64,000 nt of DNA from Saprospiraceae bacterium (GTDB lineage: Bacteria > Bacteroidota > Bacteroidia > Chitinophagales > Saprospiraceae): NCBI GenBank assembly GCA_022448945.1, contig JAKVCV010000015.1:1-64000 (forward strand), in the 5' to 3' direction. This document shows positions 18,737 through 28,801 of this stretch, in pieces. The notes under the pieces were generated by a model that was not told the DNA's origin, searched no databases, and was given only the letters and a program-made list of their open reading frames with translations. The translations under genes were made by a program, and so were the position numbers. How positions within the stretch are numbered: position 1 is the first letter of the stretch; the number at the start of each line of letters is the position of its first letter.

Positions 18737-20227
18737 ATGCACCATGTATCAAGTGAGCTATTGAACATAGAAGATTTAAGTGATATTTTCACACAAAATC
18801 AACCCATTACTATATCAGAGCAAAGCAAAAAAGTAATTACTGATTGCTATAATTTCTTACACCAAAAAGTCAATAATTCTGACAAATCCTATTATGGCAT
18901 CAATACTGGATTTGGTTCGTTATGCAATATAAAAATTGACACACTAGCGCTAACGGAGTTACAGGAAAATTTGGTAAAATCTCATGCTTGTGGCATTGGA
19001 GATTTAGTCCCACAAGAAATTATTCAAATCATCCTATTTCTTAAAATTCAAAGCTTATCTCTAGGGCATTCTGCTGTTAGTCTTATTCTGGTAGAACGTC
19101 TAGTAGATATGTATAACAAAAAAATACTTCCTGTACTTTATCAAATGGGTTCTTTGGGTGCTTCTGGAGACCTTGCACCATTAGCACATTTGAGTTTACC
19201 CCTTATCGGAGAAGGAGAAGTTTATATGCAAAATGAACGCATTGATAGTGCATCCGCTATAAAACACTTTGGATGGAACAAAATAAAACTTCAGCCGAAA
19301 GAAGGATTAGCCTTGTTAAATGGTACACAATTTTCAACAGCATACGGTGTTTGGGCAATTATTAAAGCCCTACGACTTTCGAAATTTGCAGACATGATTG
19401 CCGCCATATCTATAGATGCTTTTGCTTGTGTAACTTCACCTTTTGATGAGCGTCTTCATAAAATTCGCCCCCATAATGGTCAAATAACTACAGCAAATAA
19501 CATTCGAAAACTATTAAATGGTAGTGCCTTAGCAGAAACACCTAAAGATACAGTACAAGACCCATATGCCTTTCGCTGTGTTCCACAGGTTCATGGTGCT
19601 ACAAAAGACACAATTGCTCACACTAAAAAAGTTATAGAAACAGAAATCAATAGTATAACGGATAACCCTAATATTTTTCCCGAATCTGATGCTATAATCT
19701 CTGGTGGAAATTTCCATGCGCAACCCATCGCTCTTGTTCTTGACTTTTTGGCTATTGCAATGTCTGAATTAGGCAGTATTTCTGAACGAAGGTTATATCA
19801 ATTGATGACAGGTCAACGTGGCTTACCTCCTTTTCTTACGCCCTCCTCAGGTTTACATTCTGGTTTGATGATCACACAATATACAGCCGCAAGTATTGCC
19901 AGCCAAAACAAACAATTATGCATGCCTGCAAGTGTAGATTCTATTGTTTCGTGTAATGGCCAGGAAGATCATGTAAGCATGGCTGCAAATGCAGGAACAA
20001 AATTATATAAAATAGTAGAAAATGTAGAACGCTTACTAGCAATAGAATTACTTGCTGCTACTCAAGCTTTATCTTTCCGCAAACTAAAATCATCTCCAAT
20101 AATTGAGGAAGTTGTTTCTAAATTTAGAAAAGAAATACCTGTAATCCAAGATGACAGAGTACTCGCCAAGGATATGGATAAAGCTCTAAATTTTATAAAA
20201 TCATTTGATATTAATAAGTATTTATAA
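18737..20227 (+). CDS. hutH: Histidine ammonia-lyase
   Basis: A 496-residue histidine ammonia-lyase that deaminates L-histidine to urocanate. The Ala-Ser-Gly triplet at 142-144 within GSLGASGDLAPLAHLSL forms the MIO cofactor autocatalytically. YGINTGFG at 53-60 supplies the catalytic tyrosine, and QDPYAFRCVPQVHGA and SGGNFHAQPI are further family signatures. Full length. Tyrosine and phenylalanine ammonia-lyases share the fold; the Ser-His choice around residues 84-85 (SHACGIGD) favours histidine. No hutU, hutI or hutG lies in the window, so the rest of the pathway is elsewhere. The next gene starts 22 bases downstream, so they may be co-transcribed. Confidence 0.92.
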   Translation: MHHVSSELLNIEDLSDIFTQNQPITISEQSKKVITDCYNFLHQKVNNSDKSYYGINTGFGSLCNIKIDTLALTELQENLVKSHACGIGDLVPQEIIQIILFLKIQSLSLGHSAVSLILVERLVDMYNKKILPVLYQMGSLGASGDLAPLAHLSLPLIGEGEVYMQNERIDSASAIKHFGWNKIKLQPKEGLALLNGTQFSTAYGVWAIIKALRLSKFADMIAAISIDAFACVTSPFDERLHKIRPHNGQITTANNIRKLLNGSALAETPKDTVQDPYAFRCVPQVHGATKDTIAHTKKVIETEINSITDNPNIFPESDAIISGGNFHAQPIALVLDFLAIAMSELGSISERRLYQLMTGQRGLPPFLTPSSGLHSGLMITQYTAASIASQNKQLCMPASVDSIVSCNGQEDHVSMAANAGTKLYKIVENVERLLAIELLAATQALSFRKLKSSPIIEEVVSKFRKEIPVIQDDRVLAKDMDKALNFIKSFDINKYL

Positions 20228-20249
20228 TCTTGACCTTATAACTAAATCA

Positions 20250-21194
20250 ATGTACTTGTCTATTTCTATTTTCAACCTCAATCAAATAAAAAGTTATCTA
20301 TCGATAATTTTTTTAGCTGTTTACTGTATTAGTTGCAATCAAAATAAAGCACCTAAAGCAATTCAAAAATATATTTTTATGGGGCACACTTATGATGAAG
20401 AAAGTGATGATAGTTTTGACCCCCGCATGTACAAAATGGATTTTAATATATTTGATGAGATATGGTTGGGTGGTGATTTATTCAATCAAACAGACCAAGA
20501 TCAGGCAACCTTAGATAAATTAAACAGAGAAATGCATGTAACAAAAGATCATGTTTACTGGGCAATAGGAAATCACGATTGTCATAACAGCAATTATGCC
20601 CTTACGGAAAAGCTAATGTCTAACCGAGTTTTTTACTCGGATACACATGATGGCATTACTCGTCTAGTTTTAAATACATCGATAAATGTTGTCTCTATCC
20701 CTCAACTTTCAGGTCGCTGTGATTTGTTAGATGAACAATATGAAATGATCGAAAAAGTATTAGATACCATTAGCACAAAATCTTCTAGCCATCTTGTTAT
20801 TTTATCTCATCAAACACATTGGGGTTCATTAGACACGAGCTATATAAGGCTCTGTCATTTTGATGATCAGGATTATCAATGGTCTTGTAAGGAAGGGCAA
20901 CATGATTTTGAAACAGTGATATACCCAAAACTTGTAGAAGTACAAAAAAGAGGCATACAAGTAATATGGGTTGCTGGTGATTGGGGCGGCATGTCAAAAA
21001 AATATGAAATGGTGACTCCAGAAAAGGTAATATTTTTAGCCTGCGGCTTATTACAAAGCTATCCCGACGGCAAAAAAAAATGGCCTACAATGCGTCAAAA
21101 AGATAAGGATGAGTTTTTGATTTTCACACATAACATTCCCGAAAAAAAATTAACATGGGAATTTATTGTATTGGATGAATATGTTAATAATTAA
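20250..21194 (+). CDS. Lipoprotein with metallophosphoesterase fold
   Basis: A 314-residue calcineurin-like phosphoesterase-fold lipoprotein. I chose the ATG at 20250; an earlier in-frame ATG at 20205 would overlap hutH and spoil the signal. A hydrophobic signal ends in CISC (Cys29). Metal motifs that can be seen are GGD at 74-76, GNHD at 107-110, SHQTH in the middle and AGDWGG later. The first motif, normally DxH, reads MGHTYDE at 44-50, so the first aspartate is not where expected. It may be an altered or inactive enzyme, or the aspartate may be supplied from elsewhere. Function unknown. Co-transcription with hutH is possible but not obviously meaningful. Confidence 0.72.
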   Translation: MYLSISIFNLNQIKSYLSIIFLAVYCISCNQNKAPKAIQKYIFMGHTYDEESDDSFDPRMYKMDFNIFDEIWLGGDLFNQTDQDQATLDKLNREMHVTKDHVYWAIGNHDCHNSNYALTEKLMSNRVFYSDTHDGITRLVLNTSINVVSIPQLSGRCDLLDEQYEMIEKVLDTISTKSSSHLVILSHQTHWGSLDTSYIRLCHFDDQDYQWSCKEGQHDFETVIYPKLVEVQKRGIQVIWVAGDWGGMSKKYEMVTPEKVIFLACGLLQSYPDGKKKWPTMRQKDKDEFLIFTHNIPEKKLTWEFIVLDEYVNN

Positions 21195-21201
21195 TGTTGA
21201 A

Positions 21202-22179
21202 TTATTTAAAATTCAACTCTACCAATAGTGCATTATGATCAGAAACTCGCTCATTTTTTGTTTCAATAATTTTGGTTTTAATACCCCATTGATTCTTTTT
21301 CTGATTATTAGTCTTACACAATTCTTTTATTCCTAGAGACAATAGAACATGGTCTATCTGTTCCATCTGACCTTTATAATTATATGTCCATCTGATAGTA
21401 TTATCTTCAAAATAATCACTATCTCCTGTCTGTATCAACTCCTCATTAATGTCATTAAAACCTCTTATTGTTTTTAATACAGGATGCCTTTTTTCACTAT
21501 TTAAATCCCCCATAACAATCACATGATCACCTTTCTGAATATAGGGGATAATAAGTCGTCTTGCTATTTCAGCCTGCATATGTCGTTTTTGATCACTATC
21601 CTCCCCTCCTCTTTCTGATTTTAAATGAAATATAAATATATGAAATTCTATTCCTTTCACAGTCACTGAAGCTTTCATTCCCTTACTGATACCTGTTTCA
21701 TCTACTTCATCATCATCAGATTCTATAAAATACAAACCACGGTTAGGAAATGCCGGCTGAATATCTTTTAATTCATATTTAGATAGTAATGCAACATGCT
21801 GTCCTGTTTGATTATCTTTTGATTTGCATACTTTATAATATCGATAGGTCAATCCTTTCGTATGTAAAGAACGGACCAATGCATTAACCTCTTCATCATT
21901 GCCTACTTCTGTCAAACCTATTATATCAGCATTGATAATTTTTATTTGTTCAGCAACTATATCTATGGATTGATCAAATCTATCCTGACGATAATTTTCT
22001 TCTTTCCATAATTTAGTCTCTGGACCTTTAGCATATTTGATATTATAGGGCAGCCCATATTTAATATGTACTTTTCTTTTAATTAAAAACTCACAATTAA
22101 AAGTAGCAATTTTAAGGTCTTGACCAAGTAAAATTTGTAATTGTAAAAAAGCAATTAGGACAATAATTATTCGTAGCAT
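21202..22179 (-). CDS. Secreted endonuclease/exonuclease/phosphatase family protein
   Basis: A 325-residue protein with a signal peptide ending in LLGQ (about residue 20) and the EEP (DNase I-like) fold. The motifs are ATFNCEFL, DIIGLTEVGN (catalytic Glu), FHLKSERG, VIVMGDLNSE (metal-binding Asp/Asn), IDHVLL and RVSDHNALLVEL (catalytic His). It could be a secreted nuclease or a phosphodiesterase acting on lipids or sugars. The gene ends only 8 bases from the convergent metallophosphoesterase gene; a weak hairpin overlaps the two ends. The fold is secure; the substrate is unknown. Confidence 0.85.
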   Translation of the reverse strand: MLRIIIVLIAFLQLQILLGQDLKIATFNCEFLIKRKVHIKYGLPYNIKYAKGPETKLWKEENYRQDRFDQSIDIVAEQIKIINADIIGLTEVGNDEEVNALVRSLHTKGLTYRYYKVCKSKDNQTGQHVALLSKYELKDIQPAFPNRGLYFIESDDDEVDETGISKGMKASVTVKGIEFHIFIFHLKSERGGEDSDQKRHMQAEIARRLIIPYIQKGDHVIVMGDLNSEKRHPVLKTIRGFNDINEELIQTGDSDYFEDNTIRWTYNYKGQMEQIDHVLLSLGIKELCKTNNQKKNQWGIKTKIIETKNERVSDHNALLVELNFK

Positions 22180-22265
22180 AATCCGCTATTTAAAAACTAA
22201 AAAATGATATTTTATACTTAGCAATAGAAGCATTTATGAGCTTGTTTTCAATAAAACGACTGCAA

Positions 22266-24227
22266 CTATTTATCTAATTTAGCAACAGCATTTTGCAACC
22301 ATTCAAGCCTTTTAACCATAGATCTGTTTAAGGTAAGTAAATAATCAGATTGCAATTGTGACATGTCTTCCAATCTTTTACGACCTTGAGTATCAAAATT
22401 TACCGTACCATCAATAATATATGCTTTTGCCTGAGAAACTTTATCGCAATATTCAAACACAAAATTCACTTTCCCAGACAACCTTCCATCTTTGTCAAAA
22501 TCTTTCCAGGCCTTATCAAGTACTGACTTATTTTTTGCCTCTTTTTTAGGCCAATGCTCTAGTTTTTTTATGAGATCGAGCAAATCATGTCCTAAATCGA
22601 GATCATATTCTTCACGAACTTTTTTTAATTGGTCTAAACCATATGCCCCACTTAAACATGGGTCGGTGTAAGCATCCAATAAATAGGCCTTTATTTCTAA
22701 TATTCTATCACAAGGAAAATCATATTCATATTCAAGGTCATAACTCACCTCATTATTTGTCATAAAATAATTCCATGCTAAATTAAGATCATTAATTTCT
22801 TTGGTTTGTTTCTCGACCAAATCAACAAGAAACTCCAATTTTTCAATTGTTTTTTCGTCTAATTCTGGATCATATTCCACCATTACTTTTTCTATATCAT
22901 CAAGGCGTTTTTGACCTTTATGACAACTATTAATAGTACCGTCTATAATATAAGATCTGATCTCAGAAACTTTGTTACAATGACCAAATTCAAAATCAAA
23001 ATTATATTCGATAGACAGGTGGCCATCTTCCAAAAAATCTCTCCAGGCACTAAAAACAACGGCTACACCCTTTTCATCATTGCTAATCAGACTTTTTAAC
23101 TTTTTGAACTTGGTTAAAGTAACTGAACCCATATCGGGTTTATACTGCTTACGAATGCGGTCAATATTATTAAGTGCATCCCTACCGTTTAGACAGGGTT
23201 GACTCAATCCATCCATAAGATATGCCTTTATTTCTGCCTCTCTATCACAACGAAAAGTATGTTTATAATTTGCTGTTGTTGGCAAGATATCATTAGGAAT
23301 AAATACTCTCCAAAAAGAATTTAATATCACCAAATCATTTTCAATATAGCCTACTTCAGTTTCTATCCAATTAATTACATCTATCATATCAGATGATAAA
23401 GGATGTTCATTAATTTTCTGTAATGCTTTGATTTTTTTCAGCATTTTAGTGCCTTCACCACAAAGATCAAATGTTGCTTTAAGAATACAGGATTTAAGAT
23501 TAGGTAAAACATTGCAATCAAAAACAGGAAGCTCACCCTTGAAACCTGGCGAAACACCTGTAATGACATATGTATCCCAAGCAGTATTCAACTCATCAAT
23601 CCCCTCCCAGAACAATAACATCTTTTCCATTTCTTGACTCAGTCCGTCTATAGATTTATAATCAAAACTTGTTGCAATAAGTTTACGCACTCTATTATCA
23701 AATTGGTCTCTGGCATTATCAAAATCATTATCACAAAAATAATCTCTGGCAACCAAATAAAAATACTTACACAATGTACCCTTCTCGCAAACTGTTTTAG
23801 CATCAGATATGGCAAAAACTTCTTCTCGTGATACTGAATTTTTATCATTTAAAAACTTATTCCATATAGGAGCAAAATTCTTATACGCTTTTACCTTGAT
23901 TTTGAATTTATCATAACGATCTATAAACCCAGGTATCTTATTCTGTGCTTCTTCACCGATTGATTCTATTCTGTCTATCATCTCCTGACAGGATTTAAGA
24001 TTATCAGCACAAAAATAGGTATTAGCATACATCAAAGCATATTTTAAATAATTGCTCTTATGACCTATATCAGGTTCCATTAATTCAGAAATATTTGATG
24101 TCTTCTCTTTCCTTAAAAACTCCTGCCAAGTTTCTTCATAATTCACCAATTGAGCATTTATAACTGGCATAAAAAAAGAAATATAAATTACTACATTAAT
24201 AAAAAGTATTTTTGATAAATTCCTCAT
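22266..24227 (-). CDS. Secreted protein of cysteine-patterned repeats, unknown function
   Basis: About 653 residues. I took the ATG at 24227 because it gives a clean signal peptide (MRNLSKILF to INAQ); an ATG seven codons upstream is also open. I do not recognise a family. The mature protein consists of about seven degenerate helical repeats of roughly 90-110 residues. The best conserved five read W-x2-F near the start, then a C(D/N)(R/K) block followed by EIKAYLxDG, and a second Cys in PCLxG, then L-x2-I and (Y)-x-(L). Each repeat thus has a conserved Cys pair about 14-16 residues apart, except the last, where the second Cys is lost (NFDTQG). The pairs suggest disulfides outside the cytoplasm. 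There is no obvious membrane anchor after the signal. Confidence 0.7.
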   Translation of the reverse strand: MRNLSKILFINVVIYISFFMPVINAQLVNYEETWQEFLRKEKTSNISELMEPDIGHKSNYLKYALMYANTYFCADNLKSCQEMIDRIESIGEEAQNKIPGFIDRYDKFKIKVKAYKNFAPIWNKFLNDKNSVSREEVFAISDAKTVCEKGTLCKYFYLVARDYFCDNDFDNARDQFDNRVRKLIATSFDYKSIDGLSQEMEKMLLFWEGIDELNTAWDTYVITGVSPGFKGELPVFDCNVLPNLKSCILKATFDLCGEGTKMLKKIKALQKINEHPLSSDMIDVINWIETEVGYIENDLVILNSFWRVFIPNDILPTTANYKHTFRCDREAEIKAYLMDGLSQPCLNGRDALNNIDRIRKQYKPDMGSVTLTKFKKLKSLISNDEKGVAVVFSAWRDFLEDGHLSIEYNFDFEFGHCNKVSEIRSYIIDGTINSCHKGQKRLDDIEKVMVEYDPELDEKTIEKLEFLVDLVEKQTKEINDLNLAWNYFMTNNEVSYDLEYEYDFPCDRILEIKAYLLDAYTDPCLSGAYGLDQLKKVREEYDLDLGHDLLDLIKKLEHWPKKEAKNKSVLDKAWKDFDKDGRLSGKVNFVFEYCDKVSQAKAYIIDGTVNFDTQGRKRLEDMSQLQSDYLLTLNRSMVKRLEWLQNAVAKLDK

Positions 24228-25135
24228 ATCTTCTGCAAAAGTGATCATGATTTATTGATAATAATTTATTATAAAATATTGTGGCACAAAATAAAGATTC
24301 TATATACAACGCCTATGCCAAATACAAATTAAGATAGACGTTAAGCTAATATTCACGATTTATCTCCATTTACATTGGGTTATACACACTAATGATATTA
24401 TTTTCGTGAATCTTGATATACTATAGTTTTAAATAATAGCTTTCATAAAGTCAAACTATTGTTTCTTAGTCTAGTAGTCCATTGCAATTCCAAGTTACAT
24501 ATTAGATTTAAAGCTAAAAGTAATGTTTCTAATCACTTTTGCCAAAGAATCTATACCAATATCGTGCGTAGATGGATTTCATTCATAAATTTAATGAGAT
24601 TTACCATATTTTCTGGCACCATAACGATAACCACTTTATGTAACCTTCAATATAAATATAAAAACATTCTTTACAACGCATTTAGTAGTCAAAATATTTG
24701 CTTAAGACTTGAGAATATACCCAAGTAGGATTTTTTTAATATTATCGAGCACCCATTTTAATAGGTTTATAAGCCGGAGAAAAACTAAATTTATTATTTT
24801 AATCTTAGTTATTAAACCCTTTTAGATTTCTATAAAAGAAGGATTAAATTGCAATTTAATACTGTAGCGTAATGTTTACTGATAGTCATCTACTTAAACT
24901 CTGACAATAAAAGCAACATCAATTGATAAGAAAACCAATATATATACCTTTTATACCATTCCTTAATACAATTTAAGTATATTTGCCCTTCAAAAAACAG
25001 TAAAGCATTTTAATTACGTGTATGTATTATATTTAGGTATTTCAAATTTATAATATAAAACAATCATAAATTAACTTTACTGAAAGACAAAAAAATTATC
25101 TATCCATTTAGTTTAATAAAATATTTTAAGCAATT
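24228..25135. other. Long intergenic region upstream of the CotH cluster
   Basis: About 900 bases lie between the divergent repeat protein and the DUF4956 gene. It contains a weak TTG-initiated frame (24459-24728) that I reject, a 16-base sequence at 24769-24784 that recurs at 61455-61470, and a -7-like TATATTTG at 24978-24985, 150 bases before the DUF4956 start. I see no tRNA or stable terminator hairpin. A small RNA is possible but not supported. Confidence 0.45.
24978..24985 (+). promoter_or_regulatory. Possible -7 box for the CotH/VTC cluster
   Basis: TATATTTG matches the TAnnTTTG consensus exactly, and it is the closest such match before the cluster. I find no TTTG 19-21 bases upstream, so it may need an activator. 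The first start codon is 150 bases downstream. Confidence 0.35.
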
Positions 25136-25810
25136 ATGAATTTCGAAGAATTATTAGATAAATTCAGCAACACCATTGACTTCAATTTTTTTATTCTTAA
25201 TTTAATTGTAGCTACAATTCTTTCTTTAATTTTAGGACAATTTTACATTCGCTATGGTAATGCAGTTGCGAACAGGCAAAAATTCGCAAGCAATTTTATG
25301 CCCTTAGCATTAACTACATTTTTAGTAATCACTATTATTAAGTCTTCAATTGCCTTGTCTTTAGGGTTAGTAGGCGCATTATCTATTGTTCGTTTCCGTG
25401 CGGCAATCAAAGATCCTGAAGAATTAATTTATTTGTTTTTGGTAATCAGTATAGGTTTAGCTACAGGTGCCAATTACCCTATACTTGCATCAATTGCAGT
25501 TTCACTTATTCTTATCCTTTTGTTTGTGAATTACAAACTACAAAGCCGAAGTATTTATACAAGGGAAAATATGCTTTATGTAAATATATCTTCAGATGAT
25601 ACCGATGTAAATAAATTTGTTAATACTCTACAGGCAAACATGGACTATGTAGAATTGAAAAGAATGGATAGAATGGCAAAAGGTATTGATGTTACATTTA
25701 TTTGTAAAGCGCCAAATCTGGATGCGATAACTCTTATGCAGGACTCAATAGTTAAAGTAACACCAAACACAACTGTTTCTATAGTAGACCAACCTGATTT
25801 AATTGTCTAA
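25136..25810 (+). CDS. DUF4956 membrane protein
   Basis: A 224-residue protein of the DUF4956 family. It has three to four transmembrane segments in the first 140 residues: one at about 18-38, one at about 55-75, and a hydrophobic pair around 95-140. Between the second and third lies the conserved GALSIVRFRAAIKDPEEL. A soluble C-terminal domain of about 80 residues follows, probably cytoplasmic and ACT- or ferredoxin-like in length. The function is unknown, but DUF4956 genes commonly sit beside VTC-domain polyphosphate polymerase genes, as here. It heads a five-gene same-strand cluster and is followed after 2 bases by the first CotH gene, so the two are almost certainly co-translated. Confidence 0.9.
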   Translation: MNFEELLDKFSNTIDFNFFILNLIVATILSLILGQFYIRYGNAVANRQKFASNFMPLALTTFLVITIIKSSIALSLGLVGALSIVRFRAAIKDPEELIYLFLVISIGLATGANYPILASIAVSLILILLFVNYKLQSRSIYTRENMLYVNISSDDTDVNKFVNTLQANMDYVELKRMDRMAKGIDVTFICKAPNLDAITLMQDSIVKVTPNTTVSIVDQPDLIV

Positions 25811-25812
25811 TC

Positions 25813-28734
25813 ATGATTCTAAAAAATCATTTGATAATATCCAAAAGAATAATTAGTACCAAAATATTAAAAATTGGAGGTATATTGGCTTTAGTTATTC
25901 TATTGGTTGTTTCTTTCTTTTCTATTCTTAACAAGTTTTCGAATACAGGTCATACAATTTCTGATTCAAACTTTACCTTACTAGGCGATGCAGAAGTGAT
26001 AGAAGATGGAAAGTTTCTTTATGATGACAAGATTATCAATGGAGCAAAACAACAATCGCGTGATTTTGCTTTTTCAGGAAAACACTCTATTAAATTAAAT
26101 GCTCCCAACAATATTTATGGGTTTAGCTCCATAGTAAAAAATGTGCTGCCTGGAGATCAAATAATTGCAAGGGTCTGGACCTATTCACCAAATGAATTAT
26201 TGGGTTGTATTGTAATCAACAGTCTTGACAATAACAAGCAGATATATGAACAGAGCACTAATTTTATCTCTGAAAAAAATGGTTGGAAACTTTTACAAAC
26301 TATTGTAAAGATAACCTCGCCTATTCAAGATAGTTCACTAAAAATATACTGTTATAACAACAACAAAGAACCTATCTACTTTGATGATATTGCGTTCTAC
26401 AAAACCAATAAACCATTATCAACCTGGGAACCAGAAAAAATTCGAATCTTTATTAAAGAAGGAGAGTTTGCAAAACTTAAAAACAAACGCAACGAAGCTT
26501 TAAAAAAAGGAATTCTAATGACAACTGATGATTCCTGGGCAAAAGCTGCTATTTATCCAGAGAAAGAAGGTGATGACAAAATAAAAATTTCTCTTCGATT
26601 AAAAGGAGACTGGCTGGATCATTTACGTGGTGACAAATGGTCATTTCGTGTAAAGACAGAAACCAATAAAGCTTGGAAACGCTTAAAAACATTTTCTTTA
26701 CAAGATCCTCTTACAAGATCTTATTTAAAAGAATGGTTACTTCATAAGTTTTTCAAGAAAGAAGATATCTTAACAACAAGGTATGATTTTATAACAATGT
26801 CTTTGAATAATAAAACCCTCGGGCTTTATGTATACGAAGAACACTTTCTCAAACAAATACCCGAATTCAACAAAAAGAGAGAAGGGCCAATTATTAAATT
26901 TACTGAAAATGGTCTTTGGGAAGCACGACTTCAGGCGCATAAATTAGGCCTTAGCATGCACCATGGAGATAATAACGCTAATCCCGATATACGGCCTTTT
27001 AGTGAAAGAAAAACATTAAATGACGCTAACTTGTCAAAACAATTCAAAATTGCTCAAAAATTATTGTATCAATATCAATTTGGTCTAAAAAAACCCAAAG
27101 AGATTTTTAATCTAGATTTATTAGCAAAATATTATGCTATAATGGATGTGACTGGAGCCCATCATGGAGTGATATGGCATAATCAACGCTTTTATTATAA
27201 TCCTGTTATAGGCAAACTTGAACCTATTGGCTTTGATGGTTATGATGAATATGGGAACACTTGGGTAAAACATCCATTTATTGGTTATAATGCATCAATA
27301 GAAAAGAAGGAGGGAAAAATATGGCATGAAAAACTATTTATGGATCACGACTTCCTTAGAAAATATATGTTCTATCTAAATAAATTTTCAAACAAAAAAT
27401 ATATTTCCAATTTCATCAACTCCTATCAAAAACAAACTTTTGACAGGCTATTTTATATTCAAAGTATAAACCCATCTTACAATTTCTCTTCAGATTACCT
27501 GGTAAACAGATCATTAAAAATCCAGGAAGCGATTCAACCAAATAGTTCTTCTATTCATTCTAGAACTGTAAAACCCGGCGTTGTTGCAGTTTATAATAAA
27601 CACACAATTCCTGTAGAAATTATTGGAACATCAAATTCAAACAATGGTATTGTTACTAAATTGGATACACCTACATTAATATTTACAACAGCTAATTATC
27701 AACTTCCTAATTACAAGAACCAAATTGCAATCCCCGAATCTGCAAAGTTTCTAGTATATTCAGTTCCTGGACTAACAAAACAATATTATGCCCCCATAAA
27801 CCCCTGGCCTGTTCCAAATGCATATACCCCCATGCAAGAACTTAAAGGAAATTTAGTAGAAGGCCATAGTGCATACTACTATAATCAAAAACAAAAAAAA
27901 ATCATATTCAAAGATTCTGCTTTTATTACAAAACCAATAATTATTCCTAATGATCATGATGTTCTAATTGAAGGTGGAACATATATGGATATAACCAAAA
28001 AAGCTTTTATTATTTCATATTCTTCTGTACACTTCATGGGATTAGAAGATGAACCTATTTTAGTAACTTCTAGTGATAGTAGTGCTAATGGTATAACAGT
28101 GTTACAATGCAGCAAAAAATCAATGATTAATTTCACTACTTTTGCAAACATGAACACTTTAGCATATAAAGGATGGAATCTTACGGGAGCTGTTACATTT
28201 TATGAATCTGATGTTGAGATTCATAGGTCAGCATTTACAATGAATCATTGTGAAGATGCACTTAATATAATCCGTTCTGATTTCCTTGTTGAAAATAGCA
28301 CTGTGAGCCATACCTATGGAGATGGTTTTGATGCTGATTTTTGTACTGGAAAAGTTGTTGGTTCCAATTTTTACAATACTGGAAATGATGGAATAGACTT
28401 TTCAACAAGTGCAATATCAATAATAAACACAGAAATTAGACAAGCTGGAGATAAGGGAATATCTATTGGTGAAGAAGGAAGATCCGTTATTATTAACACA
28501 TTAATAGATGGTGCTGTAATAGGAATAGCTTCTAAAGATTTCTCCGTTGTAACAGTAAAGTCTACAAATCTTAAAAACTGTATAAACGGATTTTCTGCTT
28601 ATCAAAAAAAACCAGAATATGGAGGTGGACGCATAATTGTTGAAAAATATAATGCTGAAAATCTTAATGTCTTATATAAAATTTTCCCTGGGTCTACCCT
28701 GAAGCTTATAGAAAAAGAAATAACAGGAAGCTGA
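25813..28734 (+). CDS. CotH-kinase / beta-helix membrane protein 1
   Basis: A 973-residue protein. An uncleaved N-terminal helix (about 21-40) should anchor it in the membrane, exposing the rest. Residues 55-200 look like a jelly-roll, carbohydrate-binding-like beta-sandwich ending in IYFDDIAFY. The CotH kinase-like domain spans about 210-500: RLKGDW from 262, GLYVYEEHF from 337, IWHNQRFYYN from 454 and GFDGYDEYG from 473, where Asp475 matches the metal/catalytic aspartate of the CotH/Fam20C group. A spacer follows, then a right-handed parallel beta-helix (about 690-950) with EDALNIIRS from 814 and AYQKKPEYG from 929. Known CotH is a spore-coat protein kinase; here the substrate is unknown. 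It is the first of three paralogs. Lengths and domain order agree among all three. Confidence 0.85.
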   Translation: MILKNHLIISKRIISTKILKIGGILALVILLVVSFFSILNKFSNTGHTISDSNFTLLGDAEVIEDGKFLYDDKIINGAKQQSRDFAFSGKHSIKLNAPNNIYGFSSIVKNVLPGDQIIARVWTYSPNELLGCIVINSLDNNKQIYEQSTNFISEKNGWKLLQTIVKITSPIQDSSLKIYCYNNNKEPIYFDDIAFYKTNKPLSTWEPEKIRIFIKEGEFAKLKNKRNEALKKGILMTTDDSWAKAAIYPEKEGDDKIKISLRLKGDWLDHLRGDKWSFRVKTETNKAWKRLKTFSLQDPLTRSYLKEWLLHKFFKKEDILTTRYDFITMSLNNKTLGLYVYEEHFLKQIPEFNKKREGPIIKFTENGLWEARLQAHKLGLSMHHGDNNANPDIRPFSERKTLNDANLSKQFKIAQKLLYQYQFGLKKPKEIFNLDLLAKYYAIMDVTGAHHGVIWHNQRFYYNPVIGKLEPIGFDGYDEYGNTWVKHPFIGYNASIEKKEGKIWHEKLFMDHDFLRKYMFYLNKFSNKKYISNFINSYQKQTFDRLFYIQSINPSYNFSSDYLVNRSLKIQEAIQPNSSSIHSRTVKPGVVAVYNKHTIPVEIIGTSNSNNGIVTKLDTPTLIFTTANYQLPNYKNQIAIPESAKFLVYSVPGLTKQYYAPINPWPVPNAYTPMQELKGNLVEGHSAYYYNQKQKKIIFKDSAFITKPIIIPNDHDVLIEGGTYMDITKKAFIISYSSVHFMGLEDEPILVTSSDSSANGITVLQCSKKSMINFTTFANMNTLAYKGWNLTGAVTFYESDVEIHRSAFTMNHCEDALNIIRSDFLVENSTVSHTYGDGFDADFCTGKVVGSNFYNTGNDGIDFSTSAISIINTEIRQAGDKGISIGEEGRSVIINTLIDGAVIGIASKDFSVVTVKSTNLKNCINGFSAYQKKPEYGGGRIIVEKYNAENLNVLYKIFPGSTLKLIEKEITGS

Positions 28735-28801
28735 TTTAATGTATTAGTCTATTAAAATTCAATATTTCTAGTAACACTGACTATTTAAAAATTATATTTT
28801 A

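Noticed and set aside
24459-24728. TTG-initiated 89-codon frame upstream of the CotH cluster
   Set aside because: Rich in random-looking residues, no signal or motif, and no promoter match; probably chance in AT-rich DNA.
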